This document shows, one piece after another, positions 32,961 through 45,504 of a stretch of DNA of 64,000 nucleotides (its first letter is position 1; the number at the start of each line of letters is the position of its first letter). The DNA is taken from positions 4,593,827-4,657,826 of the forward strand of contig OY848919.1 in the NCBI GenBank assembly GCA_963693285.1, read 5' to 3'. Under the pieces are notes generated by a model. It made no database searches. It saw only the letters and a program-made list of their open reading frames with translations, and was not told where the DNA came from. The translations under genes were made by a program, and so were the position numbers. This DNA comes from Xestospongia muta (Eukaryota; Porifera; Demospongiae; Haplosclerida; Petrosiidae).

Positions 32961-33192
32961 AAATTCATTGGTTAATTTAATCAATATATTGTTATACAGG
33001 TTGTATGTAGCAAACTTAGTATGATATAAAAGTAAACATAACACTGTTGTTATTACTAATGCACTATTGTTTATGTAGTTAGAAGTACATTAGTAATAAA
33101 AATTGTTAATATTTACTTTTACATCATACTACATTTGCTACATGCAACCTGTATAACAATATATTGGTTAAATCAACAAATGAATTGTTACA
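32961..33192. mobile_element. Foldback MITE, complete copy
   Basis: Two arms of about 95 nt (TTGTTATACAGG ... CCTGTATAACAA as outer landmarks, ACTAATGCAC and GTACATTAGT near the centre) around a loop of about 25 nt. Ends are eroded compared with the copy at 14155. It lies about 260 bp upstream of the start codon of the 31053 gene. The 264 bp between gene and element (32697-32960) holds nothing recognised. Confidence 0.75.
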
Positions 33193-34299
33193 ATAATACA
33201 ATCATGTACCAAGACTTTTACAGTAAGCTCTGATATTCCTAAAATATATTGATTGGCAGTCTTGTAACTAATAATGAGCGCAAGAACAATTATAAAATCT
33301 ATTAAGGTATTATTTATAGATAAGAGAAATAATTTTAATGGAGACCAGGCCTGTGTGTGAAGAATGTCGTCAAATAATCTGTGGTAATTTTGCTGTGTCA
33401 TTGTGTGTAAGATTTGTTACTATAAAGTTTATAATAGGACTACAGGAGCCCATAAAATGCAGGTTCCTGATACTACACACATGCTTGTTTGTTTAAGTAC
33501 ACAAACTGTGTGGCTATATAGTAATTAGTAATCAAAATAGTGTATATTGTTAATTGATTAAAGTATTTTTAAAGGATTTATCAATCCATGTGACTTTGAA
33601 TCATTTGAGACCATGACTTTAATAGTCACACAGAATATGTTGTAGCTAAAAGCTTAAACGTCCTAACAAAACAAGCCAAGTATTTTAGTCTTGCAAAGAA
33701 TGAGTGCTTCTTGGTATAACTTATATAATGTGTAACTTGTATTATCTGATGACATCACAAATGTCATAGTGTTAATAATGGTAGTGTGAATGTATGGTTT
33801 AGATGATGATGTCATTTCATGATGATGTCATCAAAGTCAAGTTACACCACGAAGTGCCCAGGATAAAATGCCCAAATTTGTATTAAATTTTATGAGGGTG
33901 TGGTCAGCCAATAAGTATGGCTATTTAATTAATTATATTCCAAGTTTCTAGTCCACCTTTTTCAAACTGTAACTAACTGAGACTCACAGATCTATTCCCA
34001 TTCTACAAGGAGGTGTTTGATTTAAATCAATATATCAACTTGTCTCCGGTATCCAATTTTGAGTGGTCAATTGCACATGATACTTTCATTACCTTCTACT
34101 CAATTGTGTTAACTTTGATTGAGACTTTGTGAGGACTATTAGTTTCAGTTTCAATATTACTACAATGTTTAATTAGTTAACCTCACTTTTTTTTCTCTTC
34201 TGTACTTTCATTCAAGTTACACTTGTATTTTACGTTGTTATTATCCATTCTAGATTTAATTTTATTATATAATTTAATGTACTGAATCAGATACAATTA
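33193..34299. other. Intergenic with a diverged MITE
   Basis: About 33703-33861 is a second copy of the TTCTTGGTGTAACTTGAC family: TGCTTCTTGGTATAAC at the left, GTCAAGTTACACCACGAAGT at the right. The rest shows no gene or RNA that I recognise. Confidence 0.55.
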
Positions 34300-34825
34300 A
34301 TTGGCACCAACTTGCTTATTTTATGATGGGATTACTCAGACCTACCCCACATATTCTACTTGACATCACAAACATTGTCACATCTATACATGTAATTACT
34401 AATGTAGTAAAATTGACTATTCGTGTAGCTAATTGCTACAACTATGATGATTATTCATTCTTAGACAAATAAGTGGTAGCCTGTTACTATGCAATTGATA
34501 CATAGACACCTTAATTATTTTATAGCCATGCATGCTACCAAAATATATATGATTAGTTAAAACAACCAATTTATTTCAAAAGTGGTATATATACAATGAC
34601 AAAAGGAAAGCACAGAGATGTATATTGCTTTACTGCCCTTGGTAGGAAAAGTGTTATCAAGATGTACTTATGCATTTTATAAAATTTCATTTTAACACTT
34701 TTTTTATACATTCCATAATTGTGGACTACTAAAATGACAAATAGAACACATGCACATTCTTAGATGAAAATATAACTAAATAATATTTACATATAAAATT
34801 ATTAATTATTAATAATTAACAATTA
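34300..34825. repeat. Duplicated intergenic block B, copy 3 (diverged)
   Basis: Landmarks ACCAACTTGCTTATTTTATG, TTGATACATAGACACCTTA and CCATGCATGCTACCAAAATA; older than copies 1 and 2. It precedes a 31053-type remnant, so the ancestral unit was block B plus a 31053-type gene. Confidence 0.65.
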
Positions 34826-35260
34826 AAACCTGATGAATAGCAATCGATAGAACCTCTACAATACATGGAATAATATCTAGTATAATCAAAATTGCTTCTT
34901 CATTGAAGATACATACTACTGTTAGTATTGTTTAAATCTTATAAATTTATTTTAGAGTTTTGATAACAAAAAATGATTTTAAGAATTATAGAAAGTATAT
35001 GGAAGACATTTTAAACATTTTCCACTTGTTATTAGTAATTATCCTAATGTAGTAAATATCTCTTTCCAAAGTCTAAATTTGAAGACGATTCTCCATAAGT
35101 AAAAGCACTATTACTTACTCGTTGTTTGTATTTCAAGCATACCTCATTGCTTTCCATATTTAATTGACAGGACTATTGTGTTGACCGTGTTCAATTAGTA
35201 AGTTTTTATTAGAATAAAGCAGATGTATGAGAGACCAATTATTGCAGTTACTATAATATC
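34826..35260 (-). pseudogene. Remnant of a 31053-type POT-like transporter
   Basis: The complement shows eroded TM8 (GAATAATATCTAGTATAATC), TM7, the loop (TCTCCATAAGTAAAAGCACT at about 35091; TCTTTCCAAAGTCTAAATTTG) and the end of TM6. Roughly residues 215-345 of the parent are covered, with many indels. The flanks 35261-35454 contain nothing else recognised. Confidence 0.7.
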
Positions 35261-35454
35261 AATCAAACTGTATTGTTAAATAAATTAAAACAAAATGGCA
35301 AATATTATTGCACTAAATGTTAAAATGACTTAAAATAAACACACATAGCAATATTATAATAGTAAATTTACAATAATACATAACACGCATACATGCAATA
35401 GAAATGTTTACACATGATTATTTTAATTATACATGTTGGAAAATGAATATGACT

Positions 35455-37065
35455 TTAATAAACTTCAGACAAAATATAAAAAGATGTATGTCCACTATTA
35501 TTTTTATCTCTATCTAGCTGTTCTTCTCTGTCCAGTTGTCTTTCAGTATATTGTGTAATGATAACTCTCTCATTAACATCAGATAGTTCATTACATTGTC
35601 TATACTTGTATTTATATGCAGCAATAGTGTATATGATGATTGAGATCAAAACAAGAGCTGTCTTTACAAAATAATATATATACCCTTTGGAATGTCGACT
35701 GATATAGTACGATGTTAGTACATCCATGTAATGAAAATAGTAATACTGCATCAACCACAATCCTATTAATATACCTTGCATAGTACGAGGTGCTTGAGCC
35801 AAAATGAACTCTAAAATACCAATGAAAACCAACATGTTACTCATACCTGCAAGCACCTGCAATACAACCAAACCATATCTAAAGAGGTTGTCTGAACAAT
35901 CAGTAGCACACTTATAATTGATACCAGTAAATATTACCAACTGTATTAGAACCAACACTAGTCCAATCCAGATGCGTATCAATATACCAGGAATGCAACG
36001 AGAGAAGTATGGAACAATCAAAAGCTGGTGAATAGGGATAACTACAGCCACTACAAAATATGTTAATAATGCTGGAAGATAAAGGACTACACCATCAATA
36101 AAAAGATCACTATCACTACTATTCAGAGGTACTGGAATAGTTACATTATACAGATTATATATGGATTCTTGGATAGAAAAACCGAAACTCCCAAAAATAA
36201 TAGAAATAACAAAACAGAAGCTTTTGACATCCTCTACTTGTACAGTGGTAAATGGACCTCCATATCTCTCTTTACCAACATCTAGTCTGGAAGGAGGAGC
36301 CTCTCCATAAGTAAAGGCACTACGTCTCTCTGGTTGTTTGTGATTCCAAGCATATCTCATTACTCTCCATATTAGCTTGACTGGGTTGTTTCGTTGAGCT
36401 GGGTCAATAACAAGATGACGTCTAAATGGAAGCACCAAGTAAACACCGATTGTAGCAACTATTATAGCACCTACTACCATTCCATATCCACCATAAAAAA
36501 CAGATGATTTACGTTTGAGAGAGGTAGTTGCCATTAGTGAAATGAAAAAAAAGGACACTGCACGAACCCAAGACAACCAGTGAACAAAGCTACTTAATTC
36601 TTCAGAGGGTGCAAAATGAAGTTGATCAGCACCAAACTGGATAATGTTCGCTTCAAATAAACACAGACTAATGAAATAAAAGAAGGCCACAATTGATGAA
36701 AGAACATACAAAGGTATCCACAGTTTTAAAATGATAAACGAACGAACTATTACAATTAATGTGATAGTACTAACAGACAAAATTACAGCTCCACTCATAA
36801 CTACTATGTACCTTTTCCAGTACTCACCCAGTAATCCAAGAAGGGGATATAAGATACACAATGCAGACAATCCACCGAATAAAATGTTAAAGAATTCGGT
36901 TAAGCCAGCTCGGGCTCGTAAGGGCTTAAAAACTTGAGGTGAAAAAATAGAAGCAATCGTGTAAAAAAAGAAGCACAATAGTAGAACTAAGATGGCGCCT
37001 TTTGACCGAACACACGATAATCGATATTTCTTTCGACAACAAGATGAGCTTCGATTGTCCATCAT
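35455..37065 (-). CDS. SLC15/POT-like transporter, diverged intact member
   Basis: Taken from the ATG at 37065 (MMDNRSSSCCRKK), 536 residues; the open frame continues upstream to 37107 but has no earlier ATG. Intronless. TM1 about 23-41, then a hydrophilic link with FKPLRARAGLTE. TM2 59-79, TM3 86-108, TM4 115-140, QFGADQLHF with APSEELSSF at 143-160, TM5 162-178, TM6 195-213. The cytosolic loop 214-281 has QPERRSAFTYGEAPPSR and KERYGGPFTT, and TM7 has SIQES. Later comes EFILAQAPRTMQGILIGLW, and the tail has QCNELSDVNER (C for R) ending SFYILSEVY. It lacks the dileucine-like N-terminal signal of its relatives and the ExxER motif. GADQ is closer to the canonical POT ADQF than the GTDQ of the MAES group. 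Confidence 0.85.
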   Translation of the reverse strand: MMDNRSSSCCRKKYRLSCVRSKGAILVLLLCFFFYTIASIFSPQVFKPLRARAGLTEFFNILFGGLSALCILYPLLGLLGEYWKRYIVVMSGAVILSVSTITLIVIVRSFIILKLWIPLYVLSSIVAFFYFISLCLFEANIIQFGADQLHFAPSEELSSFVHWLSWVRAVSFFFISLMATTSLKRKSSVFYGGYGMVVGAIIVATIGVYLVLPFRRHLVIDPAQRNNPVKLIWRVMRYAWNHKQPERRSAFTYGEAPPSRLDVGKERYGGPFTTVQVEDVKSFCFVISIIFGSFGFSIQESIYNLYNVTIPVPLNSSDSDLFIDGVVLYLPALLTYFVVAVVIPIHQLLIVPYFSRCIPGILIRIWIGLVLVLIQLVIFTGINYKCATDCSDNLFRYGLVVLQVLAGMSNMLVFIGILEFILAQAPRTMQGILIGLWLMQYYYFHYMDVLTSYYISRHSKGYIYYFVKTALVLISIIIYTIAAYKYKYRQCNELSDVNERVIITQYTERQLDREEQLDRDKNNSGHTSFYILSEVY

Positions 37066-40000
37066 AATTATTTCAATTTTGCTAACTGACTGTGTTGCTT
37101 CGATCACTAAATTACATAAAATGGGCGGGACAATTTATTAGGGTGACATCATCATTAACTAATGAACAAGCAGTTATCACTGAACCTACTGATTTGTTGT
37201 CTAACAAAGTGCTATTTTCACTTTTTTGGTCTGAAAATCATGTTTTATATTCGAAGTGGATATATGTCATTGCTTATCGAGTCACAAAATGTAATTAGTG
37301 AAGATTTCTTGCTTTTATGCTATCCTGCTAGGAGTGAATCAGTTATGACTGAAAATTTCAATTTACTAGGACATTTCAGGTCTCTTAAATTTGTTTTTAA
37401 TTTGTCTTTTATTCTATTATCAAGAAATGGTATATAGTTGGCATAAACCTATACATTAAACAAGTATGTGTCCATGTATTTATAATATCAAGTTTATGTA
37501 AACTACTATGAACTTATTACAACCACAATTGATAATAGGCTGTTGTTATCATATTTCTATTCGGTACATGCAATATAAACAGATATTTTAGCAACAATTG
37601 ACCCTAAAATAACTACTTATGACCTTTGGAAATGCATGATCAAGCAGAGACCAATTGCTGTATGACTGTATATTGACTTTTAATTCATTATAATTTTCAT
37701 GTAACAATACATACATATTTGTACACAAATATGTACAGGCAATGATGCCTGAAACCTAACTGTAATTAATAAATGAAAAATGGCAGAGTGAAGTATTGTA
37801 TTTTGCTTTTTAAAAACATTGTTGAGATTATTTTTGCTGTCCTTGAGTTATTGGAAAACAATGTAGTCAGGATAAATTCATGAAACAAGATCAAGACCTC
37901 ATAATACTATTAACATGTGTGCACATATTCATAGTGATGAAAAAACCTCATGTATAATCTCATAACACCTCCGAAAAATCATGGATGTCATTTTTGGCCT
38001 ATAATCTGTCTCTAGTCTCATTTCCGATAAAGAATATATGACATATATATGATCTGCAAGTTCCTATAACTATAGTATATAATTACAATGTCTATATATG
38101 ATGTTGTTTGATAGAGATGTCACTGATTATTTATATTAATTATGTCATTATTATCCTTCATAGTGTTTACCTTGAACATACATGATCATTGTTTTTACAA
38201 TAACAATATCAGTTTATACAAATATATCATTTTAGGTCATTTTAGGTCTGTTTTATTATTTTTATGAAGAAATGATAAACAGTTGAATAAACTTAATTTA
38301 GACAAATATTCAATCATGTACTTTGTTATATTAAGTTAATATGAACTGGTATGATCTTATTACAACCTCAATTGATGACAGCTGCTGTAATGATAGGTCT
38401 ATTGTATGTAATCTAAACAGTTATTTTAACAGTAGACAACACTGGAGTTATATGGCATGGTCAAGCCAGGAGCAATTGCTCTGTCAGCATCTCATTCAAC
38501 TTGTTTTCTGATTGTTATTGTTAGTTTTGACATATCATTCCATTTGTATATAGATAGATATATATAATTATCTTTATGCTATAATTCATAAAATCTAATA
38601 GCAAAGTATTGCCGTCTATTTTTACATTATATCATTTTCACAAGTTCTAATCTTCATAACTTGAAATATCATGTTAATCACTTGCCTGCATGGAATTCAC
38701 CACTATGACTATATGACTAGACTGTGGATGGCACTCTAGGTGACATTAACCATAAAATTTCCCAGATATATGTGAGTGGATCTGTCACATTGATCCCAAA
38801 GGTGACTACTATCATTAGACCACTTCTGTGATGTGAGTGATCCCAAGGGGAAGGGCTCCAGCATCCTGAAACTATCACGTTGAGTTATACGTTTTGACTT
38901 GAAAGAAAGTATGCAGAGTGTATATAACTAATTATATTATAGTTAGTATATAGTACTAAATGATCTTAATTGTCACATCTATATCCTTATCAATAGTAAC
39001 AGTTTATTGTGGAACAAACTTTTATTCAACATTATTCATGCATGTGTGTGTGTGTGTGTGAACTGATTTGCAATAAAGAACCACTTCTGGCAAGACATTT
39101 GTGATCAAATTTGTACATAGAATAAGTTTAATGTATGAATATTTGTCCCACATATCTGAGATATGATGACTTATATATTTTTCTTAAGAGTTTCACGTAT
39201 TGTCGATTATTGTGTTTAAAATGGTCTGAAATTGTTATTTTAATGAATTCATAGACAAACTTAAATACCCTCATTCTTAGCCACTTTATATATCTAGGAT
39301 TTAATGGCCAGTAGATTTATTATCAAGCATTGGATTGTTATCAGTATTTTCCACCTACTGTCTTGATAACATCCTTCCTAAATGTTGAGTAAATGTGAAG
39401 TTAATCAGACCTACACTGATATATGTAGGATAATAGTTGATAGTTTATCTCTGACATAAGTATCATCATAACTTGTTCATGATTTATTGTTATGTACAAT
39501 AACAATGTTTATAATGACACTACAAGAACAATTGTTTGGTTGATTTTCAAGTTGCATGCAATTATTTGAAACAAATGAAACCAAATGTCATATATTGTAT
39601 TCTTTGCTAATGTACTGTTGCATTGACTGTTTAAATAGGGAACAAGTTTCAGTTTTTTAAGCTGCTCTGATAAGTGCGTATTAGATATTGTTTCATAATT
39701 ACACATATTTTGATTTAGCCATGCAGTCGTGCATGCAAGTATGTGTGAAAAAAGGTCAAAACAGTTATAACGGTTTAATAATCATCATAAAAATATTCTT
39801 TCAATAGTTTGTCAATCTGATAACTAGTATGCTAGGAATGAAAAAACACTATACTGCAACCTGTATAACAATATATTGGTTAAATCAACAATCAATTTTA
39901 TATCTTGCTTTAGACCACTCATGGTACATTATTAATTGGTTTCATGGCTCCATACAAAATACATTGAAGTGTATACGTGAATCCATCCTGGCCCACTATC

Positions 40001-40436
40001 TTATTTTGTCTAGATCTAAGAATTGAAATAAAATGTTTAATAGTTTTAACCATTTGGACAAATGATCCCATGTATGGTATATACTTAGTAATCAAAGCAG
40101 TGCTGTGTTTGCTTTCAGTTTGTATCACGCAACCTGTAAAATGATGAATAACTATTTTATTATAAATTTTAATATATTATTTACAAAAATGAGACTTATA
40201 CAGCAACAATGAGGTACTGGCTCGGTGCATACAATATATATATATATATATATTTTCGTAGGTAGAAACAAATTAGTCTCGAATAGAGATCGAGACAGTG
40301 TATATGGAAATGTAAGTAAGAGAGCTACTATATACAAAATTGAAGAAAAATATTAATTAACTAGTCAAAGAAAAAGCATGAGTATAGACTGTGGACTCAA
40401 TTGTTGGGCTAACTCTTATCTTTTATTATTTTTTGC
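37066..40436. other. 3.4-kb gene-free region
   Basis: Contains an internal direct repeat: 37370-37690 and 38230-38520 are diverged copies (TTATTACAACCACAATTGAT and TTATTACAACCTCAATTGAT; ATGATCAAGC and ATGGTCAAGCC). It also has a partial GGGACCACTTCT-family end at 39058 and a (GT)n tract at 39043. 39360-39750 is duplicated at 54540-54880. Foldback-element pieces lie at 39855-39900 and 40085-40137, and an AT tract at 40232-40252. No coding signal beyond short open frames. Confidence 0.55.
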
Positions 40437-41936
40437 TTATTGATCCATGTATTTCCTGAAATTTTCCTCAACTATCCAATGTATATTGACTTCATTCTCT
40501 CTCACTCGTAGCTTATAACGTTTAGATAGGACCAAGAATATGACCAATGTGACAAGAACAATCACACTCTTGCATAAATAGTAGTAGTAGTTTTGGCAAA
40601 TAACGTCACCTTTCGTGTTACATGAAAAGGGATAACTAATACCAATACTAATAGAGTATCCAACTCCAAAGGCTGCATACCATAGTCCAATCATGAACCC
40701 TCTCATTTCATGAGGAGATTGAGCTATTGTAAACTCCAGGGACGTCGGATAAACAAATGCAAATGCAATTCCAAATAAAATCTCAGGGACAACGTGGACA
40801 ATAGCGATGTACGAAGATGAGTTTAGGTCGAATTGTTCTTTTCTGCAAGCAAAAATGATGACATAATAAACTGGTACAAGTAGAGCAAAAAAGAGACCAA
40901 AGCATATTCTTTTCAATATGCTAGGTTTGCATTTATAACGGCAAGGATGCATCACTAGTTGATAAGTGAGAATAAGAATTGAAGCTACTATGAAATACAC
41001 TGTATTATTTAATCCCAAGCAAGATACTAGAGGCTTATCATGGTTGAAAGTCGAAAACCTATTCCATCTCAGCTCCTGAGCAGAAAATATTCCCACCATA
41101 CAGATAAATAAAGGTATCAACCTTAACACTGTTTTAACACTCTCTACATGCTCTTCTGAGAAAGGTCCACCATATTTTTCCTTACCTAGGTCTAGTCGTG
41201 AAGGATAGTCATCTTCCCAGTAAGTCAGAGCACTACGATTCTTTGGGTATTTGTTCTTTCTGGCATAGTTAAGTACTTTTGCGATCGATTTGACAGGATT
41301 GATAATATGAGGTGTAGTATCCAGCCAATTTTTGAATAGAAAGTTAGTTATAATAACTACAGACACAGCTACACCAGATACTATATAGGATATGATGACA
41401 AACTGTTTGAATAGACACTCTCCAATCTGAACTAAGAGAAACGTTATTGGAATACACACACAATTGCAATAGATAATAGCACTTAGTACATTGGCAGAAG
41501 CTCCTATTGCTTGATCAATATTGAACTGAATAATATTAGAGCGAAACGTACAGTACCCAATTACTTGAAGAACCCAAGCAAAACATAGTAATATCAAAAA
41601 TAGAAGATCTAATTCTAAGTTCGTCTTAACAATGACTGCCAAGCCGGCGATTATCCAAACTAAAAATATCAAATACACCCCAGTAAGGATGGACGTATAT
41701 CTGCCTGCCTTTACATCGGCGATTAAACCGAAAAGTGGGAACAAAAAGAACACTAGACTGTAATCAATATCAAATAAAGTGTGATCACCATGAGTGAATT
41801 TGTAGTGGCTGTAGGTGATGTAGTTTGTCCAAAAATATTGCCCAAAAAACATATTAATATATAAAAAGATATCCCAGAGAATAATCAGTAGAACTGATCG
41901 AAAGTTGGTATATTGGAGTTTTCTATTGAAAAACAT
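40437..41936 (-). CDS. SLC15/POT-like transporter, distant group
   Basis: 499 residues, ATG at 41936, intronless. TM1 about 14-32 (SVLLIILWDIFLYINMFF), TM2 58-74, LIADVKAGRYTSILTG at 71-86 (the canonical MFS/POT ADxxxGRY loop, which the other groups have changed to GEKWMRYK), TM3-TM4 to about 130, QFNIDQAIGASANVLSA at 137-153, TM5-TM6 to about 201. The cytosolic loop has DTTPHIINPVK, NRSALTYWEDDYPSRLDL and GKEKYGGPFSEEHVESVK at about 207-268. Later comes SLEFTIAQSPHEMRGFMIGLW, and a tail KLRVRENEVNIHW. Compared with its paralogue at 55013, ADELS has become ANVLS, losing the acidic residues normally kept before TM5. No ExxER motif; the N-terminus is very short. Intact but possibly altered in activity. 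Confidence 0.84.
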   Translation of the reverse strand: MFFNRKLQYTNFRSVLLIILWDIFLYINMFFGQYFWTNYITYSHYKFTHGDHTLFDIDYSLVFFLFPLFGLIADVKAGRYTSILTGVYLIFLVWIIAGLAVIVKTNLELDLLFLILLCFAWVLQVIGYCTFRSNIIQFNIDQAIGASANVLSAIIYCNCVCIPITFLLVQIGECLFKQFVIISYIVSGVAVSVVIITNFLFKNWLDTTPHIINPVKSIAKVLNYARKNKYPKNRSALTYWEDDYPSRLDLGKEKYGGPFSEEHVESVKTVLRLIPLFICMVGIFSAQELRWNRFSTFNHDKPLVSCLGLNNTVYFIVASILILTYQLVMHPCRYKCKPSILKRICFGLFFALLVPVYYVIIFACRKEQFDLNSSSYIAIVHVVPEILFGIAFAFVYPTSLEFTIAQSPHEMRGFMIGLWYAAFGVGYSISIGISYPFSCNTKGDVICQNYYYYLCKSVIVLVTLVIFLVLSKRYKLRVRENEVNIHWIVEENFRKYMDQ

Positions 41937-42767
41937 TTGACTTCTTACACTTCTAATAGTTCCTTAACGCTAAAAACAATTTGCATATAACTATTGACAT
42001 GAATTGTCAGTCGAATGGACTTGTGTTTCTTTATATATCAATTGAAATTACTTGTTATCTTAAAAAAACCCTGATTACATAAAGCAATATATTTCTTTAA
42101 GTTTTATGTTTTGCTTAGAGGAATTGCACATAGACCTCTCACAAATACATGTATATAATAACAACTTTATACAACTAAGATGAATTGAAAGTAAAAGCAT
42201 TTAGAAATAATATTACATTAAATGTTATTCAAAAAATATGAAAGTGAATGCAAATATGACAAAAGTATATAATTTAAAGCATAATATATCATGTTTAAAA
42301 TGAATGTTTATAGAATTTTCTATTCATTTGTATATGAATGAGAGGTTGCTCAATACTGACAACTTCCATCTGTTTTAGAAGAGAATTCTTGTAATCGACA
42401 CGTACAGATATACTTTATTGTTCTCATAAAAATCATAAGTGAAGATGTTACTTGTTATTATTATACAGGTTAAAGGTAGTCTATAAAAATATTTATAATT
42501 GTTAGCTTATTTATTTATAAAGCAGCCAAAAGTAATGGTATGATATTCTTATTCTAATTACTTTTGTTTAATTTTCTCCCCAAAAACATTTCTTTCCTCT
42601 TTTGATATGATAGTTGAAAGCAACAAATAAAATCAAACAAATATTGTGCCTATTGTTACTCTGTCAGCATCACTATAGTAACAACAAATATTCAAATATA
42701 GCTTTCTATTGTATATTTTTCATACAACAATAGAATAAATCAATGAATGGATATTTCAATATATAAT
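41937..42767. other. Intergenic, nothing recognised
   Basis: AT-rich, no repeat family or gene recognised. Confidence 0.5.
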
Positions 42768-42920
42768 GTATACATACATACATACATACATACATACAGC
42801 ATACATACATACATATACATACATACATACATACATATACATACATACATACATATACATACATACATACATATACATACATACATACATACATACATAC
42901 ATACATACATACATACATAG
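42768..42920. repeat. (CATA)n microsatellite
   Basis: About 150 bp of CATA units with variants; open frames on the minus strand (MYVC-type) derive from it. Confidence 0.95.
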
Positions 42921-42957
42921 ATGTGGTCCAAAATGATTATAAGACTACATGCCAAGC

Positions 42958-43203
42958 ACACATACTAACACAATTCCAATTATCATTACTTTATATCTCA
43001 TCCATTTCTCACCTAACAAACCAAGGATAGGGTAGAAAAGATAGTACAGTCCAACTGCAGCAAATATAAGAAAGGAATATCTGTCAATAAAATGTGTAGA
43101 TAGAGCTCCAGATATAATGATGATATTACCCAGTAGAACACTGATAACTAAAACTAAAACTTTCTGAAAAATTTACTAGACATTAAAGGTTTTGATTCTG
43201 CCA
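42958..43203 (-). pseudogene. N-terminal fragment of MAES-group transporter
   Basis: ATG at 43203 (MAESKPLMS), then a deletion of about 70 bp removing the basic segment before TM1. TM1-TM2 and GEKWMRYK follow, ending at ACACAATTCC near 42965, next to the CATA microsatellite. Confidence 0.8.
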
Positions 43204-43939
43204 TTTGACACTGGTTTATGGTCTATCATCATCTACTTGGCAGTACACAAAAACAATAGTACATGTTTATATAATTTTTATAGTTTGATTTCAATATCAT
43301 AGCTATAACAATAACAAGACAAATTTACACACAATAGAAAAGTAATCATATCAATGGAAAAAATATATAATCATTTCAAGTTAACACTACATTTTAGTTA
43401 AATATGTAATAACCTTATGAGTAACAGCAAGTTTATCGTTACATCATTTTAGATTCCTGAAATTGAGCATTAAATAGTCAAGAAAATGTACTGTTTATAT
43501 AATTGTACACACACACTTATAGAGACACACATACTTTCCAGTTATATATTGCGATAAGAAATTTTATAAAAAATAAATATTTATAAATAGTTTTCTATCT
43601 AAAAAAGGAGAACGAGACACAATGAATACATATAGCTACTTTTGACTTACCATACAATACTTCATTTTAGTTATTAAATATGTTATTACACACTAGAGAA
43701 TATTGCAAACTGTATGAAAGAGGTGACGTTTGTGAAAGATGGACATTCGTATGCAACAATTTTTAAAGGTATTGACATTTTCATTCATAGTTTTCCTTCC
43801 TTAGTTATTCTACATGTCTTAATAAACAAATAATATTAAAGCTAAAAACAAACAAAAAAGCCTTTTCCCTGTTCACATATAAATAAAATATGTGACATCC
43901 TGACTCCTGACAATAACTATGAACATCTGACAAGATATA

Positions 43940-43976
<37 letters not shown>

Positions 43977-45504
43977 TATATATATATATATATAATTATA
44001 TATATATATATATATCATATGAACATTCAAACACAAACATTTTGTAGTTCCTGGTTAACTATATACACAATCAGATTGGGAGTTATCCATTTATGACAAT
44101 CCCTATGTTGTAAAGTTCTATATGAGAAAGCCATAGACTTAGTTCAAAACAAAAACACACTTTATTTACTTCTTGAAAAATTATGGACACAAATCAAATC
44201 ATAATAATTAATAGGGACAGCAAGTACTAAAGTTCTAAGGAATGAAAGAAGATACAGGGATATGTAAGGTAAAAGGTAAAAGAAATACTATAAGGATAAA
44301 AAGACAAATATATCCAAACTTTCTCATAAGTATCCAAATCTTTAATGTAATAGAAGACTAACATTGGTTCTTGCCATATTGTATTATCATTCATTCAGCT
44401 ACTTTCCTTTTCTATAATTTTTTTTCATATTTTGGTACACAGCAGTTTCTAGAAGATCATAAATGACATAAGAAAATATGTTGACTAAGAAGATCATTGA
44501 CAATTTAACCCACAGTAAGTACTCGTGCTACTTTTTATGATGATAATATGTTATATATATATATATAATATACACATATACATACACACACATACATACA
44601 CACACACACACACACATATAAATATACTGTATTCATATACAAGACAAGCATTGTCAAATATCCACATGTGATATAACAATGTATATTATATATATACAAT
44701 AGTGTACAAGAACATGAAAGTATTGACAGATCATAACAACTCCATGTGACTACCATGTGAGGTTATTGCATCATCCTGAGCATGTTCAATTGTGTTAATA
44801 ATATCATGACATCTTGATAGTGATGAATGCCTATAGTTGTAAGGTATAAATAACTTTGATGATTTATTACAGGGCGTTATGATGCCAAATTGTGTTTCAA
44901 GCATTGTGAATCCTTGATTGTGATGAAATTGACAGAGATCTAGATGTTCTTGTAAGCTATAAAATATATATTGTATAACCATGAACTCTTTGTACATATC
45001 ACTAATATAAGACCTCCACACCTTGTTTTCAGCCTTTAGCTTCACCTTGGTCTGATATCTCACAATATGGTATTTTTTAGTTCACATAGTAGGACAACAA
45101 CAACTAAAAAATATAACATGTCTTTCAAGTTAAAAGAAATTTAGATGTTGCCCACAGCTCTACACCTACATAGTGAGTAATTCATTTACATAATAAACTT
45201 TAAATAAAATGACTTCCAATGGTAGGATGGGTGTCCAGTAACCAGCCCTGTTTGAACATCTGTATATATGGAATTGCTATAATTCCACTGAACTAACCAA
45301 ATTAAAATTACTGCATTTGGTACCAAAATTGTGACAATAGCTTAGACATTAATAAGGTAGAAAATTTGTGCAATGACTATATTTAATTAATGCAAAATGT
45401 TTAATTTTCATTTATTATCAGCAAGTCGCACAAAAAATGTTTTTCTACTAAATGTGTAGAATTTAATCACAGTGTCCATTTTCTACACATTACCTATATA
45501 TAAG
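43204..45504. other. 2.3-kb intergenic region with repeats
   Basis: AT tract at 43939-44017 and AT/CA tract at 44553-44635. 44020-44350 is distantly related to 26300-26640, including the trace CATTCAAACACAAACATTTT. 44945-45400 is a diverged block A copy (CACAGCTCTACACCTACA, TATATATGGAATTGC). The 110-codon frame at 44731-45063 falls partly in block A, lacks an ATG start, and is not called. Confidence 0.5.

Noticed and set aside
40437..41936. Interpretation as amino-acid or sugar MFS carriers rather than POT
   Set aside because: The ADxxxGRY loop, the DQ..GAS..LSA region, KEKYGGPF loop and EFTIAQSPHEMRG motif fit the POT/SLC15 pattern better, though substrate remains open.
44731..45063. 110-codon minus-strand frame
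   Set aside because: No ATG at its start, overlaps a diverged copy of block A, and is not conserved in the other copies of that block.
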